A DNA stretch of 14,117 nt, taken from positions 1-14,117 of the forward strand of contig QMLZ01000056.1 of the NCBI GenBank assembly GCA_003646995.1. Direction: 5' to 3'. Positions 1 through 7,818 of this stretch are shown here, one piece after another (the stretch's first letter is position 1; each line of letters begins with the position of its first letter). The stretch is from Deltaproteobacteria bacterium (GTDB lineage: Bacteria > Desulfobacterota > DSM-4660 > Desulfatiglandales > Desulfatiglandaceae). A program made the position numbers and the translations under genes. Below the pieces are notes generated by a model. It searched no databases. It was not told the DNA's origin and worked only from the letters and a program-made list of their open reading frames with translations.

Positions 1-54
1 ATCCTTCCGCATGTAGGGTTCTTACTGAGATTGTGGTAAAGGCTGTGGTGGATT

Positions 55-97
55 TCCTGTGGGGCAGAAAACATTTTGGCTCTCCTGCCCCACAGGA
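55..97. repeat. Perfect 13-bp inverted repeat upstream of cdnL
   Basis: Bases 55-67 (TCCTGTGGGGCAG) are the exact reverse complement of 85-97, with a 17-base loop. As RNA this is a strong GC-rich hairpin. No T-run follows it on either strand, so it is not a classical intrinsic terminator. It could still mark the 3' end of an upstream transcript, or be a regulatory hairpin or operator for cdnL, whose start lies 45 bases further on. The rest of 1-141 shows no convincing gene. The dyad itself is certain; its role is not. Confidence 0.7.
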
Positions 98-141
98 TCA
101 TGTTTAATAGAGAGAAGTGTTAAGGAAATGGAGGAGGTATA

Positions 142-621
142 ATGTTTAAGGTAGGTGATTTGGCGGTTTACCCAGCTCATGGTGTAGGTGTTATAGAGCG
201 GATAGAGACTCAGGAAATCTCTGGGTGCCGCCAGGATTTTTACGTCATGCGCATATTGGACAATGACATGATCATTATGATCCCTACCAACAATGTGGAT
301 AATGTTGGGCTTAGAGAGATAATTCCTCAAACAGATGTGCCCAAGCTGTACTCCATTCTGAAAAAGAGAGACGTTCAGGTTGACAACCAGACGTGGAACA
401 GGCGTTACCGCGAATATATGGATAAGATCAAGACAGGATCTGTTTTTGAAGTAGCGGAGGTTTACCGGGATCTCTTGATGTTGAAGCTTGAAAAAGATCT
501 TTCATTCGGGGAAAGGAAAATGCTGGACACGGCAAGAAATTTGCTAGTAAAAGAAATCTCTCTAGCAAAGAAGGTTCAGGAAGAACAAGTGGAAAGGGAT
601 CTGGATCGAATTTTTTCCTAA
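142..621 (+). CDS. cdnL: CdnL/CarD-family RNA polymerase-binding transcription regulator
   Basis: This 159-residue protein has the length and layout of the short CarD family (CdnL). Members bind the RNA polymerase beta subunit through an N-terminal Tudor-like domain also found in TRCF, and stabilise open promoter complexes, notably at rRNA promoters. Residues 1-60 carry the domain signature (VGDLAVYPAHGVGVIERIE, then FYVMRIL). The C-terminal half is helical and basic. Trp85, in QTWNRRYREY, aligns with the conserved Trp that wedges into the promoter minor groove (W85/W86 in mycobacterial and Thermus CarD). The block from TGSVFEVAEV to LSFGERKMLDTARNLL is typical. The start is well supported: GGAGG at 131-135, six bases before the ATG. 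It lacks the HMGA-like tail of Myxococcus CarD, so CdnL is the better name. rluD follows 16 bases downstream. Confidence 0.93.
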   Translation: MFKVGDLAVYPAHGVGVIERIETQEISGCRQDFYVMRILDNDMIIMIPTNNVDNVGLREIIPQTDVPKLYSILKKRDVQVDNQTWNRRYREYMDKIKTGSVFEVAEVYRDLLMLKLEKDLSFGERKMLDTARNLLVKEISLAKKVQEEQVERDLDRIFS

Positions 622-637
622 AAACTCACAGGCGCCA

Positions 638-1618
638 ATGGCCTTTGGCGATGAGGTCATGGATTTGGTTGTGGGAAAGGACCAGGAAGGCGAGAGATTG
701 GACGTGTTCCTGGGCACCGTGATTGAACAACTGTCCCGCACGCGGATTCAGCAACTGATCAGACAAGGATCCATCCAGGTTAACCAGACTCCATCCAAGC
801 CGGGATACAGGATAAAGGAGGGGGATCTGGTTCACCTGCACATTCCCCCTCCACGGACCCCTCAAGGAATCAAGCCTGAGAAGGTGCCCTTTGGTGTTGT
901 CTATGAAGACGATTCAATATTGGTGGTCAATAAACCTCCAGGTGTGGTGGTGCATCCAGCGCCAGGGCATCAAACAGGCACGCTGGTACATGGTCTTCTT
1001 GATTATTGCAAGGATTTGGCAGGCATAGGGGGAGAGCTAAGGCCTGGGATCGTGCACAGGCTGGATAAGGATACTTCCGGGTTGATGGTAGTTGCCAAGT
1101 CGCAGCGGGCTTATCAGCGTCTTGCAAGGCAGTTCAAAAAGGGCAGAGTGAAAAAGGAATACCATGCCATTGTCTATGGTATACCGCGGGCAATCTGCGG
1201 AACCATTGAGGCGCCCATTGGCCGGCACCGTTACAAGAGAAAGGAGATGTCCGTTGACCTTGCCAAGGGGAGGTATGCTGTAAGCGACTGGAAAAAGATT
1301 GGAGAATATGGTGGGCGATTTGCATTGCTTCTCGTACGGATAAAAACCGGGAGAACCCATCAAATCAGGGTACACCTTGCCTACATGGGACATCCGATAG
1401 TTGGGGACCCCGTATATGGTCATGGAAAAAACTGGTGGAAGAACACCAAATCGTGGGCAAGCGGGATACCCCTCGAGGGTGTGTCCAGACAAATGCTGCA
1501 CGCGTACAGGCTCGCATTTGTCCATCCCGACAGCAGGGAGGAAGTGCGTTTTGAGGCAGGGTATCCGCCAGACATGAAAAATTTCTTATATGCACTAAAT
1601 GCACTAGAAAGGGCTTGA
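638..1618 (+). CDS. rluD: RluD-family 23S rRNA pseudouridine synthase
   Basis: This RluA/RluD-type pseudouridine synthase converts uridine to pseudouridine in large-subunit rRNA. An S4 RNA-binding domain lies at about residues 15-70 (GERLDVFLG, then IRQGSIQVN). The catalytic domain follows, with the signature HRLDKDTSGL at 140-149; Asp143 is the catalytic aspartate. KTGRTHQIRVHLAYMGHPIVGDPVYG is the conserved C-terminal block (GRTHQIRVH substrate loop). At 326 residues the length is normal for RluD. Specificity for helix 69 (positions 1911/1915/1917) is inferred from overall family resemblance; RluA/RluC-like targets cannot be excluded. The ATG at 638 has no clear ribosome binding site. An in-frame ATG at 659 (protein starting MDLVVGKDQEGERLD) fits the usual short N-terminus equally well. 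The stop codon overlaps the -35 box of the rho promoter. Confidence 0.92.
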   Translation: MAFGDEVMDLVVGKDQEGERLDVFLGTVIEQLSRTRIQQLIRQGSIQVNQTPSKPGYRIKEGDLVHLHIPPPRTPQGIKPEKVPFGVVYEDDSILVVNKPPGVVVHPAPGHQTGTLVHGLLDYCKDLAGIGGELRPGIVHRLDKDTSGLMVVAKSQRAYQRLARQFKKGRVKKEYHAIVYGIPRAICGTIEAPIGRHRYKRKEMSVDLAKGRYAVSDWKKIGEYGGRFALLLVRIKTGRTHQIRVHLAYMGHPIVGDPVYGHGKNWWKNTKSWASGIPLEGVSRQMLHAYRLAFVHPDSREEVRFEAGYPPDMKNFLYALNALERA

Positions 1619-1642
1619 CATTCAACAGAAGAGGACTATAAA
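1615..1642 (+). promoter_or_regulatory. Sigma-70-type promoter for rho
   Basis: A perfect TTGACA (1615-1620) is separated by 16 bases from TATAAA (1637-1642), five of six matches to TATAAT, in an AT-rich stretch. The -35 box overlaps the TGA stop of rluD (1616-1618). Transcription should start near 1649, giving a rho leader of about 365 nt. An 11-base palindrome, ATTGA-A-TCAAT at 1653-1663, lies just after the predicted start and could be an operator. The promoter is the strongest match I found in the window. Confidence 0.7.
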
Positions 1643-1863
1643 TTAAATAAGGATTGAATCAATAGTCTCAAAGATCACCTCACGTTTCCGCTGATTAAAG
1701 CCCAGGGAAAAGCTTCCTTTTTCGGCCCATCAAACGGGATACTTTTGAGGCTTTGGTCAACAGGAGGTCTTAGAGTTGTAATAAGTATGTGTGCTTTCCT
1801 TCCTTTTGGAGGCTTCGAACTAGATCCTTTTTCACACATATTTCTTGAGCAATAGTAAAGAGT

Positions 1864-1991
1864 CGCCTGTTTCGGGCGCGAAGCAGGATCAAGGGATCAT
1901 CTTGAGGCTCCTGAAGGTGTAGAGGCATGAGACCCCGCCATTTTTGGCAGGGCTCAACCAAACAATAAACCAAGTTGTGAATCAGCACAAC
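1864..1991 (+). promoter_or_regulatory. Structured 5' leader of rho (hairpin cluster)
   Basis: The 396-base gap 1619-2014 has no supportable gene. Its last part contains four hairpins in series. CGCCT/GGGCG pairs at 1864-1878 around a GTTTC loop. CAGGATCAAG (1884-1893) pairs with CTTGA-ggc-TCCTG (1901-1913), 10 bp with a 3-base bulge. GAG-a-CCCCGCCA pairs with TGGCAGGGCTC (1929-1955), 11 positions with one bulge, one mismatch and a TTTT loop. GTTGTG pairs with CACAAC (1974-1991), 6 bp, ending 23 bases before the rho ATG. The earlier leader has pyrimidine-rich tracts such as 1793-1804. In several bacteria rho is autoregulated by Rho-dependent attenuation within its own leader; this region looks suited to that, but the mechanism here is inferred. 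Confidence 0.5.
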
Positions 1992-2014
1992 GAGATATGA
2001 GTGGGGAAAGAGTA

Positions 2015-3262
2015 ATGAACCTTGTTGAACTGAAGAAGATGAAAATCAGCGAACTGACTAATCTGGCGAAAGAGTACAATATCGAAGGGGCATCCAGGAT
2101 GCCCAAGCAAGACCTTATATTTGCCTTACTCCAGGCCCAGTCAGAACAAAATGGCCTTATTTACGGCGAAGGGGTTTTGGAAATACTCCCTGATGGGTTT
2201 GGATTCCTGAGGGCCCCGGATGCCAACTACCTCCCCGGTCCTGACGACATTTACATATCCCCGTCCCAGATCAGGCGGTTTAACCTTAGGACAGGGGATA
2301 CCATTTCAGGACAAATTAGGCCTCCCAAGGAATCGGAGAGGTACTTTGCCCTCCTAAAGGTTGAAAAGGTCAACCATGAGGATCCCGAGCTGGCCAGGGA
2401 AAAGATCCTCTTCGACAACTTGACCCCCCTTTATCCCAATGAAAGGATAAAGCTGGAAACCACGCCTGACAACCTGTCTGCTCGGATCATGGACTTGATG
2501 ACACCGATCGGCAAGGGGCAAAGAGGCCTTATTGTTGCTCCACCCAGAACAGGCAAGACCATGCTCCTTCAAAACATTGCAAACAGTGTCACAGCAAACC
2601 ATCCAGAGATCCACAAGATAGTGCTGCTCATAGACGAAAGACCCGAAGAAGTTACGGATATGCAGCGCTCCGTGGACGCAGAGGTTATTAGCTCCACCTT
2701 TGATGAGCCACCTCACCGGCATGTCCAGGTAGCGGAAATGGTTATAGAAAAGGCAAAGAGATTGGTGGAGCACAAGCTGGATGTGTTAATCCTTCTGGAC
2801 AGTATCACCAGGCTTGCTAGGGCTTACAACGCGGTAGTACCGCCAAGTGGAAAGATCCTTTCAGGAGGACTGGATTCCAATGCGCTGCACAAGCCCAAGA
2901 GATTCTTTGGAGCAGCGCGGAATGTGGAAGAGGGTGGTAGCCTGACCATAATAGCGACCGCCCTCATAGATACCGGCAGTAGGATGGACGAGGTCATCTT
3001 TGAGGAGTTCAAGGGAACAGGTAACATGGAAATCCACCTCGATAGGAAGCTGGCTGACCGGAGGGTCTTCCCTGCAATAGATATCAATAGGTCTGGAACC
3101 AGAAAGGAGGAGTTGCTCTTGGAGGAGGCGGACTTGAACAGGATATGGATATTGCGTAAACTTCTTGCTCCCCTGACTCCCACTGACAGCATGGAATTTT
3201 TGCTTGAAAAAATGAGGGGAACAAAGGATAATAAAGAATTTCTAGCATCCATGAGCCAGTGA
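2015..3262 (+). CDS. rho: Transcription termination factor Rho
   Basis: Rho is the hexameric RNA-dependent ATPase that loads on C-rich RNA and dissociates elongating RNA polymerase. From the ATG at 2015 the protein has 415 residues and begins MNLVELK, matching the E. coli start MNLTELK. An in-frame ATG at 1997 would add six residues and is less likely. The domains run in order: an N-terminal helical domain, a cold-shock/OB domain with RNP1 GFGF at 61-64, then the RecA-like ATPase. Walker A is APPRTGKT with Lys181, the same number as in E. coli. Walker B lies in LILLDSITR (Asp262). The Q-loop region [10 protein letters not shown] (282-291), the R-loop region [10 protein letters not shown] and the arginine-finger region [11 protein letters not shown] are intact. 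There is no large N-terminal insertion of the kind seen in Actinobacteria. Expression is probably from its own promoter at 1615-1642 through a long structured leader. Confidence 0.97.
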   Translation: MNLVELKKMKISELTNLAKEYNIEGASRMPKQDLIFALLQAQSEQNGLIYGEGVLEILPDGFGFLRAPDANYLPGPDDIYISPSQIRRFNLRTGDTISGQIRPPKESERYFALLKVEKVNHEDPELAREKILFDNLTPLYPNERIKLETTPDNLSARIMDLMTPIGKGQRGLIVAPPRTGKTMLLQNIANSVTANHPEIHKIVLLIDERPEEVTDMQRSVDAEVISSTFDEPPHRHVQVAEMVIEKAKRLVEHKLDVLILLDSITRLARAYNAVVPPSGKILSGGLDSNALHKPKRFFGAARNVEEGGSLTIIATALIDTGSRMDEVIFEEFKGTGNMEIHLDRKLADRRVFPAIDINRSGTRKEELLLEEADLNRIWILRKLLAPLTPTDSMEFLLEKMRGTKDNKEFLASMSQ

Positions 3263-3276
3263 TGAATGTTCACCGT

Positions 3277-3344
3277 TGACCGTTTGCGGTTCACTGGAGG
3301 AGAAGAGTATGTGTTTTAGTCATTTCCGTGTCAGCCTAAAATAA
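3277..3344 (+). promoter_or_regulatory. Possible rpmE leader: hairpin plus 11-codon mini-ORF
   Basis: In the 145-base gap between rho and rpmE, TGACCG (3277-3282) can pair with CGG-t-TCA (3287-3293) around a TTTG loop. A strong GGAGG (3296-3300) then sits eight bases before an ATG at 3309, opening an 11-codon frame, [11 protein letters not shown], that stops at 3344. Ribosomal protein genes, including L31 in some bacteria, are often controlled from their leaders. The good ribosome binding site is seen directly; translation and any regulatory role are inference, and such short frames arise easily by chance. Confidence 0.25.
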
Positions 3345-3407
3345 GGTAGGAAAGCAGAAATCTAGGAATTGAGATCAGTACAGAAGCTTCAAGGAGAGTA
3401 AAAACAA

Positions 3408-3632
3408 ATGAAAGAAGGAATTCATCCAACCTATCATACAGCAAAGGTTAAGTGTGCGTGTGGTAATGAATTTGAGACGGGATCCACCTTGAAGGAGATC
3501 AAGGTAGAGATTTGCTCAAAGTGCCACCCGTTTTTCACCGGCAAGCAGAAGCTGGTGGACTCGGCAGGAAGAGTTGAGAGATTCAAGAGAAAATACGCCA
3601 AGTTTCAAGAAAAAGCTGAAAAAGCCAAGTAA
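3408..3632 (+). CDS. rpmE: 50S ribosomal protein L31, zinc-binding (C+) form
   Basis: This 74-residue protein is type A L31, which bridges the 50S and 30S subunits. The opening [10 protein letters not shown] and the segment [14 protein letters not shown] are family hallmarks. The zinc ligands of the C+ form are present: Cys16 and Cys18, then Cys36 and Cys39 in EICSKCHPF. The motif [17 protein letters not shown] and a Lys/Glu-rich tail complete it. The tail is a little longer than in many homologues. The ribosome binding site is AAGGAG at 3391-3396, 11 bases before the ATG. Zinc-dependent L31 can be swapped for a zinc-free paralogue under zinc starvation in other bacteria; no paralogue lies in this window. 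The order rho-rpmE-prfA-prmC recurs in deltaproteobacteria. Confidence 0.97.
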   Translation: MKEGIHPTYHTAKVKCACGNEFETGSTLKEIKVEICSKCHPFFTGKQKLVDSAGRVERFKRKYAKFQEKAEKAK

Positions 3633-3811
3633 TATGGGCTTCGCGCGTATTACCGAGGGATCCATGGGACACAGATCAATGTTGGCAGTGGATTCAAACC
3701 CGAAACATAAATCATCAAGCCCCATCAAGAACACGCACACCAAGACCGGTCATACCTAGGTTAGCTTGAAGGGGGTGGTGTGTATTCAACATGCTGCCCC
3801 TTAATCAATTT

Positions 3812-3853
3812 TAAACTGCCTTTTCCAGAGAGAAAAAGCCAGTTTACTTTTTT
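3812..3853 (+). terminator. Intrinsic terminator between rpmE and prfA
   Basis: TAAACTGCCTTTT (3812-3824) pairs with AAAAGCCAGTTTA (ending at 3846): 13 positions with one C-C mismatch, loop of about nine bases. A T6 run follows at 3848-3853. It should end the rho-rpmE transcript and separate it from prfA. A weaker possible hairpin lies just upstream (AAGGGG 3769-3774 with CCCCTT 3797-3802). The remainder of the 269-base gap 3633-3901 shows no supportable gene; a 41-codon open frame after the rpmE stop has no ribosome binding site. Confidence 0.65.
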
Positions 3854-3901
3854 GTAGCTGTCCATCTCATAAAAAAATATTCAGAACAAGGTTAAGAAGG
3901 T

Positions 3902-4972
3902 ATGTTCGCGAAAATACGAGAAATAGAAGAACGTTTTGATTCCCTTGAAAAGGATCTCAGCAACCCTGAAATCATTAGCAACCAAAAGGCATATCAGAGG
4001 TACCTAAAGGAGCATGCCACCCTCTCGCCTATTGTTGAGACCTTCAGGCGGTACAAGTCGGTCCAACAGGAGATAGAGGACAATAAGACCTTGCTCAACG
4101 ATCCCGATCCTGAAATGCGCAAACTGGCCAAGGAGGAGATAGAAAACCTTAGGAGCACCTTAGAGAGGCTCGAGACAGAGTTGAAAATTCTGCTTCTTCC
4201 CAAGGATCCGAATGATGAGAAGAATATTCTCCTTGAGATACGGGCGGGAACCGGCGGAGAGGAGGCTGCCCTTTTTGCGGCTGACCTCTTCCGGATGTAC
4301 ACACGATATGCCGAAGCAAAGGGCTGGAAGACGGAAATAATGAGCCAACATCCTACAGGAATAGGGGGATTCAAAGAGATAATTATTCTGATCGAAGGAA
4401 AGAATGTCTACAGCAGGCTCAAGTACGAAAGCGGGGTACACAGGGTGCAGAGGGTACCTGAAACAGAGGCGCAGGGAAGGATTCATACCTCCGCAGTGAC
4501 GGTGGCCGTGCTTCCGGAGGCCGAGGAAATCGATGTGCAAATTGACCCTGAAGACCTCCGAATTGATGTATACCGGGCATCCGGCCACGGTGGACAGCAC
4601 GTGAACACTACCGATTCCGCGGTAAGGATCACCCACATTCCAACTGGACTGGTAGTTACCTGCCAGGACGAAAAATCTCAGCATAAAAACAAGGCAAAGG
4701 CAATGAAGGTCCTTCGCTCCCGCCTTTACGAACTCCAGCAGGCTGAGCTGCAGTCAAAGATTTCGGAAGAAAGAAGGAGTATGGTGGGCACGGGTGACCG
4801 CAGCGAGCGCATCAGGACGTATAACTTCCCACAGGGCAGGGTAACAGATCATCGGATAGGGCTTACGCTTTACAAACTGGAGGACATCCTTCAGGGGAAC
4901 CTGGACATGGTAATTGATCCCTTGATCACCCACTTTCAAACCGAGGCGCTCAAGAAGGCCTCCTACCACTGA
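3902..4972 (+). CDS. prfA: Peptide chain release factor 1 (RF1)
   Basis: RF1 recognises UAA and UAG stop codons and triggers peptidyl-tRNA hydrolysis. The 356-residue length is typical. An N-terminal coiled-coil domain (about 1-100) comes first. The codon-recognition motif reads PET at 186-188, the PxT form of RF1 rather than the SPF of RF2, inside [16 protein letters not shown]. The catalytic GGQ motif is at Gly230-Gln232 in the typical block [18 protein letters not shown]. The C-terminal [18 protein letters not shown] block is present ([16 protein letters not shown]). Gln232 is the expected methylation target of PrmC, whose gene begins two bases after the prfA stop. The weak AAGG at 3888-3891 is the likely ribosome binding site. 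An intrinsic terminator lies upstream, so a separate promoter is expected in 3854-3901, but no clear one was seen. Confidence 0.97.
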   Translation: MFAKIREIEERFDSLEKDLSNPEIISNQKAYQRYLKEHATLSPIVETFRRYKSVQQEIEDNKTLLNDPDPEMRKLAKEEIENLRSTLERLETELKILLLPKDPNDEKNILLEIRAGTGGEEAALFAADLFRMYTRYAEAKGWKTEIMSQHPTGIGGFKEIIILIEGKNVYSRLKYESGVHRVQRVPETEAQGRIHTSAVTVAVLPEAEEIDVQIDPEDLRIDVYRASGHGGQHVNTTDSAVRITHIPTGLVVTCQDEKSQHKNKAKAMKVLRSRLYELQQAELQSKISEERRSMVGTGDRSERIRTYNFPQGRVTDHRIGLTLYKLEDILQGNLDMVIDPLITHFQTEALKKASYH

Positions 4973-4974
4973 CA

Positions 4975-5868
4975 GTGCCTCACCCCATGGAAAAGCGCAC
5001 TTGGACCATCAAAGAGTTACTGCACGTTGCTACGGATTATTTGCAGCAAAAGGGAATAAACAAGCCTAGATTGGCCTCGGAGATTCTTCTTGCCCATGCC
5101 CTGGGTGTAGAACGAATCACCTTGTACTTGGACTATGATCGGCCCCTAACTTCCAACGAAGTCTCCATATTTCGTCGACTCATCAAAAGAAGAGCTACAT
5201 GTGAGCCACTCCAGTACATAACAGGGAGCCAAGAGTTCTGGTCTCTTGAGTTCGCGGTGAATTCAAGTGTCCTTGTGCCTAGGCCGGAGACTGAGCTTCT
5301 TGTAGAGCAGACGGTAAAGGCGTGCGGCGAATTGAAGCAAGTGGAAACAGGACAGCTCAGGATACTCGACCTTTGCACAGGCTGTGGCGCGGTTGGCATA
5401 TCCATAGCACATGAGTTACCCGAAGTGCTGGTTTGGGCCACGGACTGCTCGGCCAAGGCCCTTGAGGTTGCCAGGGCCAATGCTCGAACACACAAGGTTA
5501 GTGAAAGGGTAGAGTTATTACAGGGAGACCTCTTTGGACCTTTAAAAGCACTGGGACTGAAATTCCATGTTATTGTTTCCAATCCCCCTTATGTCGCAGA
5601 GGAGGAATACAGTGATCTTCCAGTGGAGATTAAGGACTACGAACCAAGGGAGGCACTTGACGGAGGCCCTGGAGGGATGCTTTTTATCAAAAGAATTATA
5701 AAAGAGGCTCCGGATTTTCTAGCCCCTCACGGCCGAGTTATGATAGAAATGGACCCTCGGCAGGTGACCACAGCCAGAGAACTTGTTAATTCAAATTCAG
5801 CTTTCAAAAGGTGTGATGTGATCAAAGACTATAGCGGGTTAGATCGCGTAGTAATAGCTGGAGGGTAG
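4975..5868 (+). CDS. prmC: Release factor glutamine methyltransferase PrmC
   Basis: PrmC transfers a methyl group from S-adenosylmethionine to the glutamine of the GGQ motif in RF1 and RF2. The 297-residue protein has an N-terminal helical bundle (about 1-80), then YITGSQEFWSLEF and RPETE, both family hallmarks, then the Rossmann methyltransferase. The SAM-binding motif I is LDLCTGCGAVGI at 131-142, with Cys in place of the commoner DLGTGSG residues. The active-site NPPY is at 203-206. The usual EIGxxQ block near the end is changed to EMDPRQ. The start is uncertain: GTG at 4975, two bases after prfA, or ATG at 4987; neither has a strong ribosome binding site, suggesting translational coupling with prfA. 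Position and substrate agree: the target gene is immediately upstream. Confidence 0.94.
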   Translation: MPHPMEKRTWTIKELLHVATDYLQQKGINKPRLASEILLAHALGVERITLYLDYDRPLTSNEVSIFRRLIKRRATCEPLQYITGSQEFWSLEFAVNSSVLVPRPETELLVEQTVKACGELKQVETGQLRILDLCTGCGAVGISIAHELPEVLVWATDCSAKALEVARANARTHKVSERVELLQGDLFGPLKALGLKFHVIVSNPPYVAEEEYSDLPVEIKDYEPREALDGGPGGMLFIKRIIKEAPDFLAPHGRVMIEMDPRQVTTARELVNSNSAFKRCDVIKDYSGLDRVVIAGG

Positions 5869-5876
5869 AGATTGTC

Positions 5877-7802
5877 ATGGCGCACAGGCCCATGTTTTTG
5901 ATGATAGGGCAAGCGTGGATTTTTTATGCGCTTGCGGCAATAGCCGTTATTTTATTTTTTGGAGGATTGGTGCTTTATTTAGTCACTTGGAAGCGGGTAG
6001 ACAGGAAAGGTCGACCCGTATTTTCATGGGCTGCTGTGAGACGCACCTTTGAGGATGCGGTCCTGGGCAAGCGAACTTTTAAAGGGGACGTTACGGCCGG
6101 GGTGATGCATCTTTTTATTTTTTGGGGATTTTTTGCACTTTTCATGGGCACGGGTGTTTTGTCGGTGCACCATTATATTGTGGAGTTTCTCCGCGGTCGT
6201 GCGTATCTGGTCTTTTCCGCGGCCATGGAACTTGCAGGGATTGTGCTTGTAATTGGTCTTTTGTGGGCAGCGGTACGCCGTTATTTGCAGCGAATCCCGA
6301 GATTAGAGCACCGGGCTGAGGATGGGCTAGTACTGTTATGGCTGATTGTGGTGGTAGTGTCAGGGTTTATGGTGGAAGCCGTTCGCCTTAGCGCCCAGGA
6401 TCCGGCATGGAGAGGATGGTCTTTCGCAGGAAATGTCCTGGCAAAGCTGATTCCCACCTCCACGGCCTCTTCCCTTTATCCATACCTGTGGTGGGGGCAC
6501 GCCGTGGTGAGCCTCGGGCTAATTGCCGCGATACCCTTTACAAAGCTGTTTCATATGCTGGGGGCGCCCGCATCAATTTATCTTCAAGCGACCAGGAGTC
6601 CTTCTGGCTTGATCGAGAATGAAAAGGCAAGTCTTTTTCAGTTGGAGGACATTGTATTCTTTGATGCCTGCATGAGGTGCGGCAGATGTGTGGAGGTATG
6701 CCCGTCGAGTGGTGCAGGAGAGCCTTTTGCGCCCAGGGATTTTGTCCAAGCGGTGCGAAAATCTCTCTGGCGACAGAACTCTCCTCTAGGGGATATCCGA
6801 TTTTTTATGGCAAATGGCTCGCAGCAGGTAGATGAAAAACTATGGTATTGCACTACTTGCCGCGCATGCCTGGAGGTATGCCCTGTTTATGGTGCTGCCT
6901 TTGAGGAAGTGATAAAGAAAAGGGTGGAGGTCATTGAGGAAGGCACCAAGGTTCCCCCTTTGTTGAATCAGACATTGGAAAGGCTGTATAGATACAACAA
7001 CCCGTGGGAGTCTTCAAAAAAGAGAAGGGCGGAATGGGCAAGGGGACTTGACGTCAATGACATAACAAAGGAGAAAGATAACATAGAGTTTTGTTACTTT
7101 GTGGGTTGTACCACCTCACTTGATACAAGGGCGCAGGAAATAGCGAAGTCTCTAGTCAGCATCCTTCAAGCGGCACATGTGAGGTTTGGCATTCTGGGTA
7201 AAAAAGAGCCTTGCTGCGGAGACATCGCTAGAAGGGTAGGGGAACTGGGACTATTCATGGAACAGGTGGACAACTGCATAAGCCTTTTTGAGAAATACAG
7301 GATCGAAGAGGTCGTAACCTCTTCACCGCACTGCTTTCACACCTTTCGCAATGATTATCCTGAGGTTTTGTTTAGGACCAGACATTACGCATTGGTGTTG
7401 GATGAACTCATCGCCTCTGGTAGGGTGAAGCCAACCAAGTCCCTGGACCTGGTGGTGACCTATCACGACCCGTGCTATCTGGGCAGACACAATGGGGTAT
7501 TCGAGGAACCCAGGCGTGTTATCAAGTCGATCCCCGGCATTGAGCTGAGGGAGATGGTGCACAATGGACCTGACAGCCTGTGTAGTGGGGGGGGTGGGGG
7601 CAGGATGTGGAAGGAAGATATTGATGCCGAGACAAAGATGAGTGAGATACGAATCAGGGAGGCCCATGGGACGGGGGCCAGTATAGTTGTTACGGCGTGT
7701 CCGCTTTGCCTTATCATGCTGGAGGATGCGAGGAAGGTCCAAGGACTTGAAGATGAGTTGAAGGTTATGGACCTGAACGAACTGGTCTTGATGTCGCTGT
7801 AA
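5877..7802 (+). CDS. Membrane Fe-S/cytochrome b ETF:menaquinone oxidoreductase (EMO/DUF224 type)
   Basis: This 641-residue fusion probably passes electrons from EtfAB to menaquinone during acyl-CoA oxidation. The N-terminus is a NarI-like cytochrome b domain with five predicted membrane segments near 14-36, 73-95, 110-132, 148-166 and 204-222. Candidate heme ligands are His78, His98/His99, His208 and His226; the last two are 18 residues apart, as are His187/His205 in E. coli NarI. Two [4Fe-4S] ferredoxin motifs follow: Cys265/268/271/275 and Cys325/328/331/335. Two HdrD-like CCG modules end the protein: Cys411, Cys446-Cys447, Cys486; and Cys533, Cys569-Ser570, Cys608, Cys611. Each lacks one of the five usual ligands. 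GGAGGG at 5860-5865 precedes the ATG. It lies 8 bases after prmC and 16 before etfB. The family role is known from syntrophs and Geobacter relatives; assignment here is by architecture and neighbours. Confidence 0.88.
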   Translation: MAHRPMFLMIGQAWIFYALAAIAVILFFGGLVLYLVTWKRVDRKGRPVFSWAAVRRTFEDAVLGKRTFKGDVTAGVMHLFIFWGFFALFMGTGVLSVHHYIVEFLRGRAYLVFSAAMELAGIVLVIGLLWAAVRRYLQRIPRLEHRAEDGLVLLWLIVVVVSGFMVEAVRLSAQDPAWRGWSFAGNVLAKLIPTSTASSLYPYLWWGHAVVSLGLIAAIPFTKLFHMLGAPASIYLQATRSPSGLIENEKASLFQLEDIVFFDACMRCGRCVEVCPSSGAGEPFAPRDFVQAVRKSLWRQNSPLGDIRFFMANGSQQVDEKLWYCTTCRACLEVCPVYGAAFEEVIKKRVEVIEEGTKVPPLLNQTLERLYRYNNPWESSKKRRAEWARGLDVNDITKEKDNIEFCYFVGCTTSLDTRAQEIAKSLVSILQAAHVRFGILGKKEPCCGDIARRVGELGLFMEQVDNCISLFEKYRIEEVVTSSPHCFHTFRNDYPEVLFRTRHYALVLDELIASGRVKPTKSLDLVVTYHDPCYLGRHNGVFEEPRRVIKSIPGIELREMVHNGPDSLCSGGGGGRMWKEDIDAETKMSEIRIREAHGTGASIVVTACPLCLIMLEDARKVQGLEDELKVMDLNELVLMSL

Positions 7803-7818
7803 ATCAGGAGGTGAAGAC

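Noticed and set aside
3..106. Open + strand frame at the window edge (34 codons) that could be the end of an upstream gene such as pth.
   Set aside because: No family motif recognised, length is well within chance, and the perfect 13-bp hairpin lies inside it.
1787..1855. Possible 22-residue leader peptide upstream of rho (MCAFLPFGGFELDPFSHIF...).
   Set aside because: The AGGAGG at 1762-1767 is 19 bases from the ATG, too far; nothing else supports translation.
1770..1988. 72-codon minus-strand frame in the rho leader.
   Set aside because: Starts with GTG, no ribosome binding site, no recognisable motif, and it runs antisense through the hairpin cluster.
3688..3706. GGATTCAAACCC, resembling a tRNA T-loop.
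   Set aside because: The flanking bases do not form a T stem and there is no acceptor, D or anticodon arm.
3634..3759. 41-codon frame right after rpmE.
   Set aside because: No ribosome binding site, low-complexity basic sequence, no family recognised; a longer version overlaps rpmE in another frame.
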